A stretch of 64,000 nucleotides of DNA. Origin: JBMNGW01 sp050950025. Its GTDB lineage: Bacteria > Spirochaetota > Spirochaetia > Sphaerochaetales > Sphaerochaetaceae. The position numbers and the translations under genes are program-made. The DNA lies in contig JBMNGW010000011.1 in assembly GCA_050950025.1 (NCBI GenBank), positions 24,031-88,030 of the forward strand, given 5' to 3'. Below are positions 17,269 to 30,956 of this stretch, piece by piece; the stretch's first letter is position 1; each line of letters begins with the position of its first letter. The notes beneath the pieces were generated by a model that was given only the letters and a program-made list of their open reading frames with translations, did not search any database and was not told where the DNA came from.

Positions 17269-19575
17269 ATGGAACGAAAAATTAACAGTCCTACCCCCTT
17301 AATCCTCCACGGCCACTTTTATCAACCTCCGCGGGAAAACCCTCTTACTCAGCTCATAGGCAAACAAAGTTCAGCAGCCCCGTATGCCGATTGGAACGAA
17401 AGAATTCACGATGATTGTTACCGGGCAAATGCTTTCAGCCGCTACTTAAATGCAGAGGGCCAAATCGTCGATATTATCAACAACTACTCCTACATCTCTT
17501 TTAATATTGGTCCAACTCTTTTGTCGTGGATTGAAAAATATCATCATTCTACCTACCAAAAAATCCTGGAAGCAGATGCTGCCAGCCTTCAGCGCTTAGG
17601 CTATGGCAACGCCATTGCTCAGGCTTATAATCATACTATTCTCCCCTTAGATGCCCCCTCTGATGCCTTGACTCAGATTCAATGGGGCCTTGATGATTTT
17701 TTCTTTCGCTTCCAACGCGAGGCATTGGGTATGTGGCTACCAGAAACTGCCATCAATCCTACCGTTGTCTCTTTGCTTGTCTCTATGGGAGTGAAATTTG
17801 TCATTCTTTCTCCCTATCAGGTGAAAGCCATTGAGCAGCCCGATGGACGAATGAAAGACGTTCAAGCCTCACAAGTCCCCTATGAAAGGCCTTATCTTAT
17901 CCAAGGCTCCGATAACACAGAGTTGGCTGCTTTTTTCTATCATGGAGATTTAGCTTCATCCATTAGCTTTGGCCATATGCTCAGAAGTGCCGATCAGATG
18001 TATGAAAGCTTGCTGAGCATCTGCCGCACAGAAAAACCACAGTTGCTGCACACTGCCACCGATGGAGAAATTTACGGCCATCATGAACCGTTCGGCGATA
18101 TGGCTTTAGCTGCTTTGATTAAAAAAGTAGAGAGCAAAAATGATTTTGAGTTTACAAATTATGCTAAAATACTTAGCACAACCTCCGCTACATTGCACGC
18201 TGTTCTTCATCAAGGAGAGGAACAAAAAGGGACAAGCTGGAGCTGCAGTCATGGAGTTAGCCGCTGGTACAAAGACTGTGGGTGTAACACAGGCTCTTTG
18301 CCGGGATGGAATCAAAAATGGCGAACCCCTTTACGCCAAGGCTTTAATGAGGCGGCTTCTTTTATTGATACAACGTACGCAGAGCAAATTACTGCTTTAT
18401 TGGGCACTACTATCGATGCCCAAAAGCTCCTGCGCGCTTATATAAAAGTCGTTTCTCAACAGATGGACATATCTGCTTTTTTTGACCAGTGGGAAATCGA
18501 GGCTGATGTGCGCCCCAAAGTGGCAAAACTATTAGCCGGACAGCTGTTTAAACACTTTAGTTTTACCTCTTGTGGGTGGTTTTTCAACGATATTGGCGGC
18601 CTTGAACCGAGACAAGACATCCATTATGCCCTCACTGCTTTGCAATTATATAAAGAGTTTGGCTCTGAAGATGCAATGCAAAGGCTTTTACAAACATTAT
18701 CTGGGGCTAAAAGTAATACTGCTAAAACATTAAGCGGTAAAACAATTGCTGTTGAGTTGCTTAAAAAAACGGCTGCAGAAGCTGAAGCAGCGGCTTATTT
18801 CTTGCTCAATCACACCGTGGCTCGTCCGATAGACCGTAAGCAATGGTATGGAATATATAAGCTCATCTCTTTTAGCAAAGAAGAAGAGCAGCCGTACCGC
18901 ATTGAAATTTGTAATACCCTTACATTGACTCAATCGATCCTTTATGCCGATGCCCATATCGATGCTGATAATGGGTATATTGTTGATTTGTCGGGCTTTG
19001 ATTCTTCTGGTGCTACCCAGCAATTTACCCCTGATGATATTCCCCCTCGAATGCTCGAAGAAGTGTATCATTGGATAGATTTATCGTTATCGCAAATCAG
19101 CGATGAGGGGCTTTATCGGATTGCCCGTGATATTCGCCATTATTCGCTTTTGATGAAACGGGGACGTTTGGCTCCGGCTGAGAATCTTTATGTGGAGAAT
19201 ATGGGAACCTGTTTGCGTGCTATACGCTCCTTATTTACTACTCCCGACACCCTTGATTGGCAACACAAGAAAACGAGCATCTCTTATTTGCTCTCATTTA
19301 TCCAATTAAGGGGATCCACTCCCGAGCGCCGCATTGCCGAGCGAATTTTTACCGATGAAATTGAACGTATCAGTAAGGAGATAGACACAAAAGGCTTCAC
19401 AGAAGAAAAAGGAAATCATCTGCTGGATGTCTTATCCATTGCTTTGGCACACGGCTTTAAACCCTCAATGACCAAAGCTCAAGAGGCCATTTTCCCCTTA
19501 TTAGGCAATAATACGAGCTCTCCATCACTGACGAAACTGCACACCGCGCTCAATTTTTCAGCTCTTTTGCGTTGA
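17269..19575 (+). CDS. GH57 family protein with DUF3536 (alpha-amylase-like)
   Basis: 768 residues, divergent from the DUF4912/branching pair. The N-terminal GH57 domain opens with LILHGHFYQPPRENP and has WNERIHDDCYRANAFSRYL. The likely nucleophile glutamate is in MWLPETAINP, and ATDGEIYGHHEPFGDMAL contains the acid residue. The C-terminal half (about residues 400-760) corresponds to DUF3536, whose role is unknown. It probably acts on alpha-1,4-glucans in the cytoplasm; no signal peptide is seen. The ATG has no evident ribosome site, and a TAGCAT hexamer lies 7 bases upstream, so a leaderless transcript is possible. It converges on recN with an 18-base overlap. Confidence 0.85.
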   Translation: MERKINSPTPLILHGHFYQPPRENPLTQLIGKQSSAAPYADWNERIHDDCYRANAFSRYLNAEGQIVDIINNYSYISFNIGPTLLSWIEKYHHSTYQKILEADAASLQRLGYGNAIAQAYNHTILPLDAPSDALTQIQWGLDDFFFRFQREALGMWLPETAINPTVVSLLVSMGVKFVILSPYQVKAIEQPDGRMKDVQASQVPYERPYLIQGSDNTELAAFFYHGDLASSISFGHMLRSADQMYESLLSICRTEKPQLLHTATDGEIYGHHEPFGDMALAALIKKVESKNDFEFTNYAKILSTTSATLHAVLHQGEEQKGTSWSCSHGVSRWYKDCGCNTGSLPGWNQKWRTPLRQGFNEAASFIDTTYAEQITALLGTTIDAQKLLRAYIKVVSQQMDISAFFDQWEIEADVRPKVAKLLAGQLFKHFSFTSCGWFFNDIGGLEPRQDIHYALTALQLYKEFGSEDAMQRLLQTLSGAKSNTAKTLSGKTIAVELLKKTAAEAEAAAYFLLNHTVARPIDRKQWYGIYKLISFSKEEEQPYRIEICNTLTLTQSILYADAHIDADNGYIVDLSGFDSSGATQQFTPDDIPPRMLEEVYHWIDLSLSQISDEGLYRIARDIRHYSLLMKRGRLAPAENLYVENMGTCLRAIRSLFTTPDTLDWQHKKTSISYLLSFIQLRGSTPERRIAERIFTDEIERISKEIDTKGFTEEKGNHLLDVLSIALAHGFKPSMTKAQEAIFPLLGNNTSSPSLTKLHTALNFSALLR

Positions 19576-21228
19576 TCCTAACATGGATTGAGCATGAGCT
19601 ACCGCTTTTTCATCACTTTGCCTACCGCTAAGCATGCGCGCTAATTCTTGAGCCCGTTTATAATCGCGCACCTCTTCAATGCGGGTATAGGTCCGCCCTC
19701 CTACCACCTCTTTGCGAACGACCAAATGGGAATCTGCTTTAGAAGCGATGGAAGCTAGGTGGGTAATGGCCACCACTTGGCGTGAAGCGGCTAAGGACTG
19801 CATTGTTTGGCCAACAGCAACGGCAACAGCTCCGCCGATACCTGCATCAACTTCGTCAAACACAAGAGTTTCAATCGCATCATTGAGAGCCAATACGCTT
19901 TTTACTGCCAGCATCACTCGTGATAATTCGCCCCCTGAGGCAATCTCTTTAAGATGGTGTAGCGGCTCCCCCACATTAGCTGAAAATAAAAAGTTGATCT
20001 GATCGGCTCCACTGAGTCCCAACGGTCTTTGAACTACTTCAATCTCAAAGGCAACATGAGGCATTCCCAAAAGGGCCAGGCGCTGAATAATCGGTTTCGT
20101 TAGCTCTAAGGCGGCTTGTTTTCGCTTTATTGTTAACTGCTTAGCTGCCTGTTGAGTCTGTTTTTCAATAATCTGTACCCTTTTTTCTGCTTCTTCAATC
20201 AATTCATCCGAGTTTTGCGCTTTACTTAATTGGGCAATTGATTCATCACGGAACTGAATAACATGTTCCAATAAGGGACCGTATTTTTTCTTCAGTCGCT
20301 GTAACAATGCCAAACGGCTTTGCATCTCATCTAGCTTGTACTGCGAAAAACTCATTCCCGATAGCTCATCCCGCATAGAATTGGCAATATCTTCAATTTC
20401 AATGGCGGCACTTTCTAATCTCTCTACCATAGGTTGCAGCTGCACAGCAGCCTTGGCCGCTTTTCTAAAACTCTGCAAAGCAGTATTGAGAGCAGCTAAA
20501 ACACCCTCATTTCCCATCCCTTTAAGCTCGCCATAAGAGGTTTCCAAAGAGCTTTGGATGGTCTCAAATTGAGATAACACGGCAATATCGAGTGCTAAAG
20601 CCTCATCTTCTTGCTCCACTAAAGAGGCTTGATTAAGCTCGTCCACGACAAACTGCAAATAATCTATCTCTTTTTTAGCAGAAGCTGCTTCACTAAGAAG
20701 AGTTGCTAGTTCTTTGCGCTGTTCTTCCATCTGCCTGAACAAATGCGAAAAAGCGGTAACCTCTTGCTCTAAGGTAGCATACGAATCTAACACTTTCCTC
20801 TGGTGTTCACTGTGTAGCAGAGATTGGTGTTCATGCTGACCATGGATATCAAACAACGCTTCACCGATACTTTTTAAATCGGCAAGGGTTACCGGTATCC
20901 CTTGAACGTACACTCCCCCTCTGCCTTGGACTTTAATCAGGCGGTGGATTAATAAAGCTCCATCTTCTCTGTGGATGCCGCGCTGTTGGAGCCACTGGCA
21001 AAACGGATGCTCATCACCAAGGCTAAGGGCGGCAGTAACCGAGGCTTCTTCACAACCGCTGCGAACAAACGAAGAATCGGCTCTTTGGCCCAAAAGGAGG
21101 TTTAAGGCCCCTAAAATAATCGATTTACCGGCTCCTGTTTCACCGCTGAGAACCGTAAAGCCTTTGTGGAATTCGATGTGCATATCCTCAATGAGAGCTA
21201 GGTTCTTAATGGTGAGCGTTTCAAGCAT
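19558..21228 (-). CDS. recN: DNA repair protein RecN
   Basis: SMC-like ATPase for recombinational repair of double-strand breaks. At 556 residues it has normal length. Walker A is LSGETGAGKSIILGALN (about residues 28-44), the ABC signature region is EIASGGELSRVMLAVKS, and Walker B is LVFDEVDAGIGGAVAVAV (about 453-470). The intervening 170-370 region is coiled coil. The gene starts 8 bases inside the end of nadK, so the two are coupled. Confidence 0.96.
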   Translation of the reverse strand: MLETLTIKNLALIEDMHIEFHKGFTVLSGETGAGKSIILGALNLLLGQRADSSFVRSGCEEASVTAALSLGDEHPFCQWLQQRGIHREDGALLIHRLIKVQGRGGVYVQGIPVTLADLKSIGEALFDIHGQHEHQSLLHSEHQRKVLDSYATLEQEVTAFSHLFRQMEEQRKELATLLSEAASAKKEIDYLQFVVDELNQASLVEQEDEALALDIAVLSQFETIQSSLETSYGELKGMGNEGVLAALNTALQSFRKAAKAAVQLQPMVERLESAAIEIEDIANSMRDELSGMSFSQYKLDEMQSRLALLQRLKKKYGPLLEHVIQFRDESIAQLSKAQNSDELIEEAEKRVQIIEKQTQQAAKQLTIKRKQAALELTKPIIQRLALLGMPHVAFEIEVVQRPLGLSGADQINFLFSANVGEPLHHLKEIASGGELSRVMLAVKSVLALNDAIETLVFDEVDAGIGGAVAVAVGQTMQSLAASRQVVAITHLASIASKADSHLVVRKEVVGGRTYTRIEEVRDYKRAQELARMLSGRQSDEKAVAHAQSMLGSTQKS

Positions 21229-22090
21229 GCATCCCTCCCGACCATTTGAGCTTATCCCTAAGCACTTCGTAATAATTGCGCTGGGGGCTGGTTATTAAAT
21301 GGGCTTTCACCGGAGCCTGAGAGATTGCTATCTCATCGCCCTCGTTTAGGGGAAAAAAGATTTGACCGTCTACTGTGAGGGAAATGCGGGTTCTTTGGTC
21401 GGGCCTTACCGAAATAACAATCTTCGACTCACCGCCGACAACCAACGGACGATTGGAAAGGGTAAATGGGCAAACTGGATTAATAATTAATGCATCAAGA
21501 TTCACATCAAGAATCGGCCCGCCGGCTGCCAAACTATACGCAGTGGATCCAGTGGGAGTGGCAACAATAATACCGTCGCTGCGGATTTTACCGGCATCGG
21601 TTTGATCGATGTATAAATCGAGCCAAATCATGTTTGAAATACCGCTGGCAGAAATGGTCACTTCATTTAACCCCTGTGCCAAAAAGACCTGTTTGGAGGC
21701 ACGTTTGACTTCAACTTGGACCAACGAACGTTCACTAATCGATGCTTTCCCCTGTTCAAAAAGTTCAAAGGCTTCCAGCCATTCATTTTTGCACACCTCA
21801 GTTATAAACCCAAACGAACCAATATTAACAGCCAACGTGGGAATAATTGCCGGGTAAATCAGCCGTACAGCCGACAACACAGTCCCATCCCCTCCCAAGC
21901 AAATGGCAGCATCCACAGGATGGGGAAAAACCAGTGGCTCTTCTTTGTTGGCGATGGCAATGACCTGGCTCTCTATCCCCTTTTTGTGCAGTATCTGCTG
22001 CATGGAGGCAGAAAGGGAATACGCTTCTGCTTTATGTTGGTTAATGAGAATGACAACCTGACGTATCTGTTTCGCTTTTGTCTGTTTCAC
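21221..22090 (-). CDS. nadK: NAD kinase
   Basis: Phosphorylates NAD to NADP in the cytoplasm. It is 289 residues. The diacylglycerol-kinase-like motif is CLGGDGTVLSAVR (about residues 65-77), NIGSFGFITEV follows, and the second conserved block is DGIIVATPTGSTAYSLAAGGPI. It lies upstream of recN as in many bacteria, and downstream of a DegT-fold gene by 9 bases. Confidence 0.95.
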   Translation of the reverse strand: MKQTKAKQIRQVVILINQHKAEAYSLSASMQQILHKKGIESQVIAIANKEEPLVFPHPVDAAICLGGDGTVLSAVRLIYPAIIPTLAVNIGSFGFITEVCKNEWLEAFELFEQGKASISERSLVQVEVKRASKQVFLAQGLNEVTISASGISNMIWLDLYIDQTDAGKIRSDGIIVATPTGSTAYSLAAGGPILDVNLDALIINPVCPFTLSNRPLVVGGESKIVISVRPDQRTRISLTVDGQIFFPLNEGDEIAISQAPVKAHLITSPQRNYYEVLRDKLKWSGGMHA

Positions 22091-22099
22091 TGCGCTCTC

Positions 22100-23116
22100 C
22101 TACGGCAAATGGGCAATGACTTTTTCAATTTGCACTATCTGCTGCTGTTGTAAAAATGGGTAAAGAGGAAACTTTAATCCACGTTGAACCATGGGAATAG
22201 CTTTGGGCCACAAATCAAAGCTCTCTAAAAAAGAGCTTATCAACACCTGTTCAAAGGCACTGGCAGTGCCAACTTCGTACTGCAGGGCAAAGGCGGCTCC
22301 TTTGTCCATCTTGGCATCCATCACGACAACAAACCCATACCCATTATGTTCAAACTCCACATCCTTAATACCAAAATGAGAATGTTTGCTTCGTCTTGAA
22401 GAGGCCACAAAGCGTTGATACATCTGCTGGCGCCGCTCAATATTTTGTCCCATATGAGCTAATTGAATAACACCTAAGGCGGCGTTCATATCAGCTAAGC
22501 CAATTTGGGGATACAGCGGTGTGATACATTCTTCCAATATGGCACCTGTTAAAGGGTCCACAGCTCCCACCACTGCTCCGCCTCCGGTAGAAACAATAGA
22601 CGAGGCCTCAAAAGTGCAAACAACAAGCTTCCCAATTTGTCCCGGCTCTTGATCTAAATACCGGCTGCCAAATGATTGGCTCACATCTTCGATTATGGGG
22701 ATAGTGAGTTCTTTCCACCTCGAATCAATGGGGAAATTCCCATAGGGTTGGTGAAGCAAAACAGCTTCAGCTTTACACGTTTGTAAGGCCTCGATATCAA
22801 GTAATCCATTATCATCAACATCCAAAATCAGCGGCTTAAGGTCGACTCGAGAGAGGACATGAGCATAATAGGCTGGAGAGAGGGCACTGACAGCCACCGA
22901 TGAGCCTGTTGGAAGCTGCAATGCTAAAAGGGCGTACAGTAGCGCATCCACGCCGCTTCTTAAAGCAAACGCCGTAGCTAAAGGAATATGTTTACAGAAT
23001 TCAGAAATAAACAGGTGTTGGTGTTGGCCCACTCCGATAGTTTCATCAACCATGGTTTGCAACACCGCATCCATATCCTTACGTCGTAATGTTGGTTTTT
23101 CCACAAGAATTGCCAT
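22100..23116 (-). CDS. DegT/DnrJ/EryC1/StrS-fold protein lacking the PLP lysine
   Basis: 338 residues from ATG 23116 (MAILVEKPTLRRKD). The fold is that of DegT-type sugar aminotransferases: SGVDALLYALLAL, IPIIEDVSQSFGS (the PLP-nitrogen aspartate and Gln), and GLADMNAALGVIQLAHMG. The segment that normally reads FHPTKPITTGEGG aligns without gaps to FEASSIVSTGGGA here, so the Schiff-base lysine is serine. A normal PLP aminotransferase reaction is therefore unlikely. It may be a pseudoenzyme, a regulator or a dehydratase-like variant. It is first in a run with nadK and recN, just downstream of the rRNA operon. Confidence 0.75.
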   Translation of the reverse strand: MAILVEKPTLRRKDMDAVLQTMVDETIGVGQHQHLFISEFCKHIPLATAFALRSGVDALLYALLALQLPTGSSVAVSALSPAYYAHVLSRVDLKPLILDVDDNGLLDIEALQTCKAEAVLLHQPYGNFPIDSRWKELTIPIIEDVSQSFGSRYLDQEPGQIGKLVVCTFEASSIVSTGGGAVVGAVDPLTGAILEECITPLYPQIGLADMNAALGVIQLAHMGQNIERRQQMYQRFVASSRRSKHSHFGIKDVEFEHNGYGFVVVMDAKMDKGAAFALQYEVGTASAFEQVLISSFLESFDLWPKAIPMVQRGLKFPLYPFLQQQQIVQIEKVIAHLP

Positions 23117-23165
23117 ACGAATAAGGATACGGAAGAAGCAGATGATGCGCAAGAGCCAAAAAGAC

Positions 23166-23180
23166 AAAAAAAGATCCGGC
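23166..23180 (-). terminator. rRNA operon terminator formed by the 5S end stem
   Basis: On the minus strand the 5S 3' end GCCGGATC is followed at once by seven T residues (23172-23166). The 5S 5' end GATCCGG pairs with it, so the 5S closing helix plus the U-tract would act as the intrinsic terminator of the rRNA operon. Confidence 0.6.
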
Positions 23181-23286
23181 AGCTACCTACTCTCCCGCAC
23201 TTAAGCAGTACCATTGGCGCAAGAGGGCTTGACTTCCGTGTTCGAGATGGGAACGGGTATGACCCCTCTGCTGTGGCCACCGGATC
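23173..23286 (-). rRNA. rrf: 5S ribosomal RNA
   Basis: Recognised from conserved 5S segments read on the minus strand, including GGTCATACCCGTTCCCATC, CGAACACGGAAGTCAAGC and the 3' GCGGGAGAGTAGGTAGCTGC. The ends are drawn at the closing stem GATCCGG/CCGGATC and may be off by a few bases. It is the last gene of the operon. Confidence 0.93.
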
Positions 23287-23361
23287 AAATCTGAATGAGC
23301 GTGTTTCACAAATGTGCCAACAAGCCGATCAGACTGAAACGAAACAGGACTGACATAAACA

Positions 23362-26347
<2,986 letters not shown>

Positions 26348-26392
26348 ATGTTTATGTCAATCCTTACGCTAGTTATGTAAAAAATCAGCTAA

Positions 26393-26466
26393 TGGAGGCA
26401 AGGGGATTCGAACCCCTGACCCTCGGCTTGCAAAGCCGATGCTCTAGCCAGCTGAGCTATGCCCCC
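26393..26466 (-). tRNA. tRNA-Ala (anticodon TGC)
   Basis: A 74-base cloverleaf in the 16S-23S spacer: acceptor GGGGGCA pairs with TGCCTCC (one G-T), the anticodon stem-loop is GGCTTTGCAAGCC, and the T-arm is GGGGTTCGAATCCCC. CCA is not encoded. It is the only spacer tRNA; tRNA-Ile is absent from the spacer. Confidence 0.95.
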
Positions 26467-26572
26467 GACTTACTGATAAAGATAAAGAGGAAAGAGAGAG
26501 TTTGGTATAAGGGGTTTGGCCAACGGCCAATTAGAATCTTATGCTGTGAATGCACAAGATGAACCTTTCTTA

Positions 26573-28119
<1,547 letters not shown>

Positions 28120-28639
28120 AATCCGGCGAATAAACGCCGGCTATATTAACTACTTTAGAGTTTTCCCTGTCTTTCTCTTCTGCAGCGTCTCCACTACAGA
28201 ACAAACGTTAGCTTTCACATTCGTTTGTGAATTGACTTGGAAGCCCTTACACCTCTATAAGACAGTAGCCTTATAGCTTGTAATTGCTTACAAAAACTTC
28301 TCTCTTTCCTTCGCTTATCAATGTCATAAATCAGGTCGCAAACTCTTTCTCAGAGCTCGCATAATTTGGCTCTTGGCCAAGCACCTTCTTTTAGCGTGCT
28401 CAACTAAGATACAAGATTAGCAGCGCCGTGTCAATAGGTTTGAACTCAATTTTCACGTCAGCTACAGCTTGATTGAGGCTTTTACCTCTTCGCCAGAGCC
28501 GAATCGGATAGTACTCATTTCCACGATTCTCGTCTAGTCCTTTTATTAAAAAAAAGAAAGATTGTGCTAAGGGGCGACAAAATGGGGGCAATCTGTTACA
28601 TTTTTTCCAATTCAATGCAAATGAAAGAGAGGATACAAT
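28120..28639. other. rRNA leader and adk upstream region
   Basis: A 520-base gene-free stretch between 16S and adk. The minus-strand half (28120-28405) is the transcribed rRNA leader. A strong perfect hairpin, CCGGCG stem with a 6-base loop, lies at 28123-28140 just before the mature 16S 5' end. The remainder holds the rRNA promoter and the plus-strand adk leader. A 71-codon minus-strand open frame here runs over the promoter and lacks a convincing start; I do not accept it as a gene. Confidence 0.7.
28406..28434 (-). promoter_or_regulatory. rRNA operon promoter
   Basis: Minus strand: a perfect -35 TTGACA (28434-28429), a 17-base spacer and -10 TATCTT (28411-28406), ahead of the roughly 285-base 16S leader. 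Both elements and the spacing are near consensus for sigma-70. Confidence 0.85.
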
Positions 28640-29263
28640 ATGAAACTTGTATTTTTGGGTCCCCCGGGAGCTGGAAAAGGGACTATTGCCACATTAGCCA
28701 AAGAGCGTTTGGACCTTCTTCACATCTCCACCGGAGACCTTTTTAGAGCTGCCCGCAGCAGCGACACCCCCTTAGGGCGCCAAGTTGCCGGAATTCTTGA
28801 CAGAGGAGAACTCGTACCCGACGAAATTACCATCGAGGTGGTGCGTCAACAATTGGCATCGTTACAAAGGGGATTCATCCTTGACGGCTTTCCACGCACC
28901 ATTGGTCAAGCCGATGCCTTAGGTACTATGGTCGAAATTGATCATGTAGTTAACTTTGTTTTGGACCGCGAAGAGATTATTAAACGTCTTTCGGGACGAC
29001 GAATGTGCAAAAGCACCGGCAAAATTTACCATATCATCTACAATCCTCCCAAAGTTGATGGAATTGATGATCAGACGGGCGAAGCCCTTATTCAGCGAGA
29101 AGATGATAAAGAAGAGGCCATTCTCAATCGTCTTACTGTCTATGCCCGCCAAACTGAACCGTTGATTTCATATTATAAAGAGAGGGGCCTTTTGCGGGAT
29201 GTGGAAGCTTATCAAGCTCCCGAAGAGGTGTACAAGCTGATGCTCAAAGCCATCGGCCTTTAG
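28640..29263 (+). CDS. adk: Adenylate kinase
   Basis: Interconverts ATP + AMP and 2 ADP in the cytoplasm. It is 207 residues. The P-loop is LGPPGAGKGTIATLA (about residues 6-20), with ISTGDLFRAA, FILDGFPRTIGQADAL and a long LID domain beginning GRRMCKSTGKIYHIIYNPPK. The LID has only one cysteine, so it is the non-zinc form. The ribosome site AGAGAGGA precedes the ATG. It converges with the downstream TPR lipoprotein gene, overlapping by 4 bases. Confidence 0.96.
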   Translation: MKLVFLGPPGAGKGTIATLAKERLDLLHISTGDLFRAARSSDTPLGRQVAGILDRGELVPDEITIEVVRQQLASLQRGFILDGFPRTIGQADALGTMVEIDHVVNFVLDREEIIKRLSGRRMCKSTGKIYHIIYNPPKVDGIDDQTGEALIQREDDKEEAILNRLTVYARQTEPLISYYKERGLLRDVEAYQAPEEVYKLMLKAIGL

Positions 29264-29817
29264 AGCTCTTGGGCCAAAAGAGCCCAATCGCTTGAGTCTT
29301 TGCCCTCGATACGCATGTGCAATTCACCTAACAGTTGCAACAATTCTTTAGAGTATTGTTTCAGCTTATAGGCTTCGAGGGCAATCTCATACGCCTCTTC
29401 ATACCGCTGAAGCTGTTGCAAAGCATCCCATAAAAAGGCTCTGCTTTGCTTATCTAGCGGATCTAAAGCTATAGCCAATTTCCATGCAGCAATTGCCTCA
29501 TCTATCTTATCTGCTGCGGCGGCAACTCCGCCAAGAGCTTGTAAATAATAGAGATTTGAGTTGTGGGTTATGACATTCAATTGCCTTAAATAGGTAAGTG
29601 CACTCTCATACTCTGCAGCTTTAGCATACGCAATAGCTGTATTGTATAAAATCTTAGGCTCATTGGGCTTTGTGGTTAACAGCCCCTCGTACTGATGGGC
29701 TGCCAATATGTATTCCCCTTGCTTCTCATACTCCCACCCTTTGGCTAAAGAGTGGTCAAGGGTAGCACACCCTATAAAAAACACTAAAGAAAGGAGCACA
29801 AGCGCCAGGCGCTGCAT
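29260..29817 (-). CDS. TPR-repeat lipoprotein
   Basis: 185 residues from ATG 29817, one base after the upp stop. The signal peptide ends in a lipobox VFFIGCATL (Cys about residue 17), so it is a membrane-anchored periplasmic lipoprotein. The mature part is a run of tetratricopeptide-like helices: AKGWEYEKQGEYILAAHQYE, LYNTAIAYAKAAEYESALTY, AIAAWKLAIALDPLD and RYEEAYEIALEAYK. TPR proteins are protein-interaction scaffolds; the partner is not evident. A longer frame from 29898 lies inside upp and is not favoured. Confidence 0.85.
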   Translation of the reverse strand: MQRLALVLLSLVFFIGCATLDHSLAKGWEYEKQGEYILAAHQYEGLLTTKPNEPKILYNTAIAYAKAAEYESALTYLRQLNVITHNSNLYYLQALGGVAAAADKIDEAIAAWKLAIALDPLDKQSRAFLWDALQQLQRYEEAYEIALEAYKLKQYSKELLQLLGELHMRIEGKDSSDWALLAQEL

Positions 29818-29818
29818 C

Positions 29819-30898
29819 TTAATTACCGTTACGTCCAAGGACTGTCGATTCGATTTCCCTGACTTGATCGCGGTACAACGAAGTAATGGGGGAGCCATAA
29901 TCGGCCATTAGCTGGAGCATATTGCGAGGATTAGCATCTGAGTCAATGCCGTTAAGTCGATCGCCTGCATCGCCGAGACCCGGAAGGATATAGGCTTGGT
30001 CATTGAGAACCGGATCCATCCATAGGGTATAGACTTCTGCTTTTTCCAAGGCCCTAACAACACGCAAAGCCCCTTTAAGAGCTGAAATGACGGTAATAAA
30101 GCGGATGGAACGGGGCTTGATTCCCTGATTGAGCAAATACGTTACAATCGTCACCAAAGAACCCCCGGTGGCATTCATCGGATCGGCAAAAATGAGATCT
30201 TTGTCATCAAGCAGCGATAAATCAAAAAAAGAACGGTCCAAATCGAGGATATAGTCCATGTTTTTTTCCCGTTTTGTATCATCGCGTTTAATGCGAAACA
30301 GCGCAAAGGGGGTGACAAACCCGTTTGAACTATACTCTTGAATCTCTTTGCTCATAATCATTGATGGCAGTAAGGCTCCTCGAAGCATGACACACATGAC
30401 ACTGTTTTCAATCAGCTCATCAACATTAGGAATTTTATGAATAGCGTAGTTGCGAATGGGCAACGTTACGGGAGTTTGAGTGACAATGCTTCTTTTGTGG
30501 GGAAGCACTTTATCGGCATAGACATGGGAAAACAGCAATTCGTAGGCCCGTTGCACATAATAGAGGAATTCAGCGTTGCTGGTATGGGGATTGCGCAGTT
30601 TGGCAATCAGTCGGCTAGCAGATCCATGCTGCACTTGGGGTGTTTCAAACGAGTAGACATGAATTCGCTCCTCTTGAGCCACCACTTCTTTCAAGTAGCG
30701 CCCAATCCCTTCAAAAACAGGAGTTAGCTCTCCTTTGGCTCTTAGGGCAGCTTTCTGATCAGAACCTTCAATACATTGAAACAGTTCTACCGCCTCTTCA
30801 TAGAGCACTTCTGCTTTCTCTAGGCTCGCTTTGTCATCATCTGTCAAATACCCATCCAAATCTGCTGCATGTAATATCACTTTGTTCACACTTTTCAC
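29819..30898 (-). CDS. upp: Uracil phosphoribosyltransferase with N-terminal extension
   Basis: Salvages uracil to UMP using PRPP. At 359 residues it is about 150 longer than ordinary bacterial Upp (about 208). The C-terminal half carries the family motifs: the PRPP loop FADPMNATGGSLVTIV (about residues 237-252) and the uracil-binding loop ILPGLGDAGDRLNGIDSD. The N-terminal 120 residues are helical and charged with no motif I recognise. It is followed by the TPR lipoprotein gene with a one-base gap. Confidence 0.88.
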   Translation of the reverse strand: MKSVNKVILHAADLDGYLTDDDKASLEKAEVLYEEAVELFQCIEGSDQKAALRAKGELTPVFEGIGRYLKEVVAQEERIHVYSFETPQVQHGSASRLIAKLRNPHTSNAEFLYYVQRAYELLFSHVYADKVLPHKRSIVTQTPVTLPIRNYAIHKIPNVDELIENSVMCVMLRGALLPSMIMSKEIQEYSSNGFVTPFALFRIKRDDTKREKNMDYILDLDRSFFDLSLLDDKDLIFADPMNATGGSLVTIVTYLLNQGIKPRSIRFITVISALKGALRVVRALEKAEVYTLWMDPVLNDQAYILPGLGDAGDRLNGIDSDANPRNMLQLMADYGSPITSLYRDQVREIESTVLGRNGN

Positions 30899-30956
30899 TC
30901 CATCTCAATCACGGATTCTATCGTATCAAAACTGTTTCGACAATGTCGACAGACAT

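Noticed and set aside
28400..28615. 71-codon minus-strand frame upstream of 16S
   Set aside because: It runs through the rRNA promoter and has no ribosome site or recognisable protein features.
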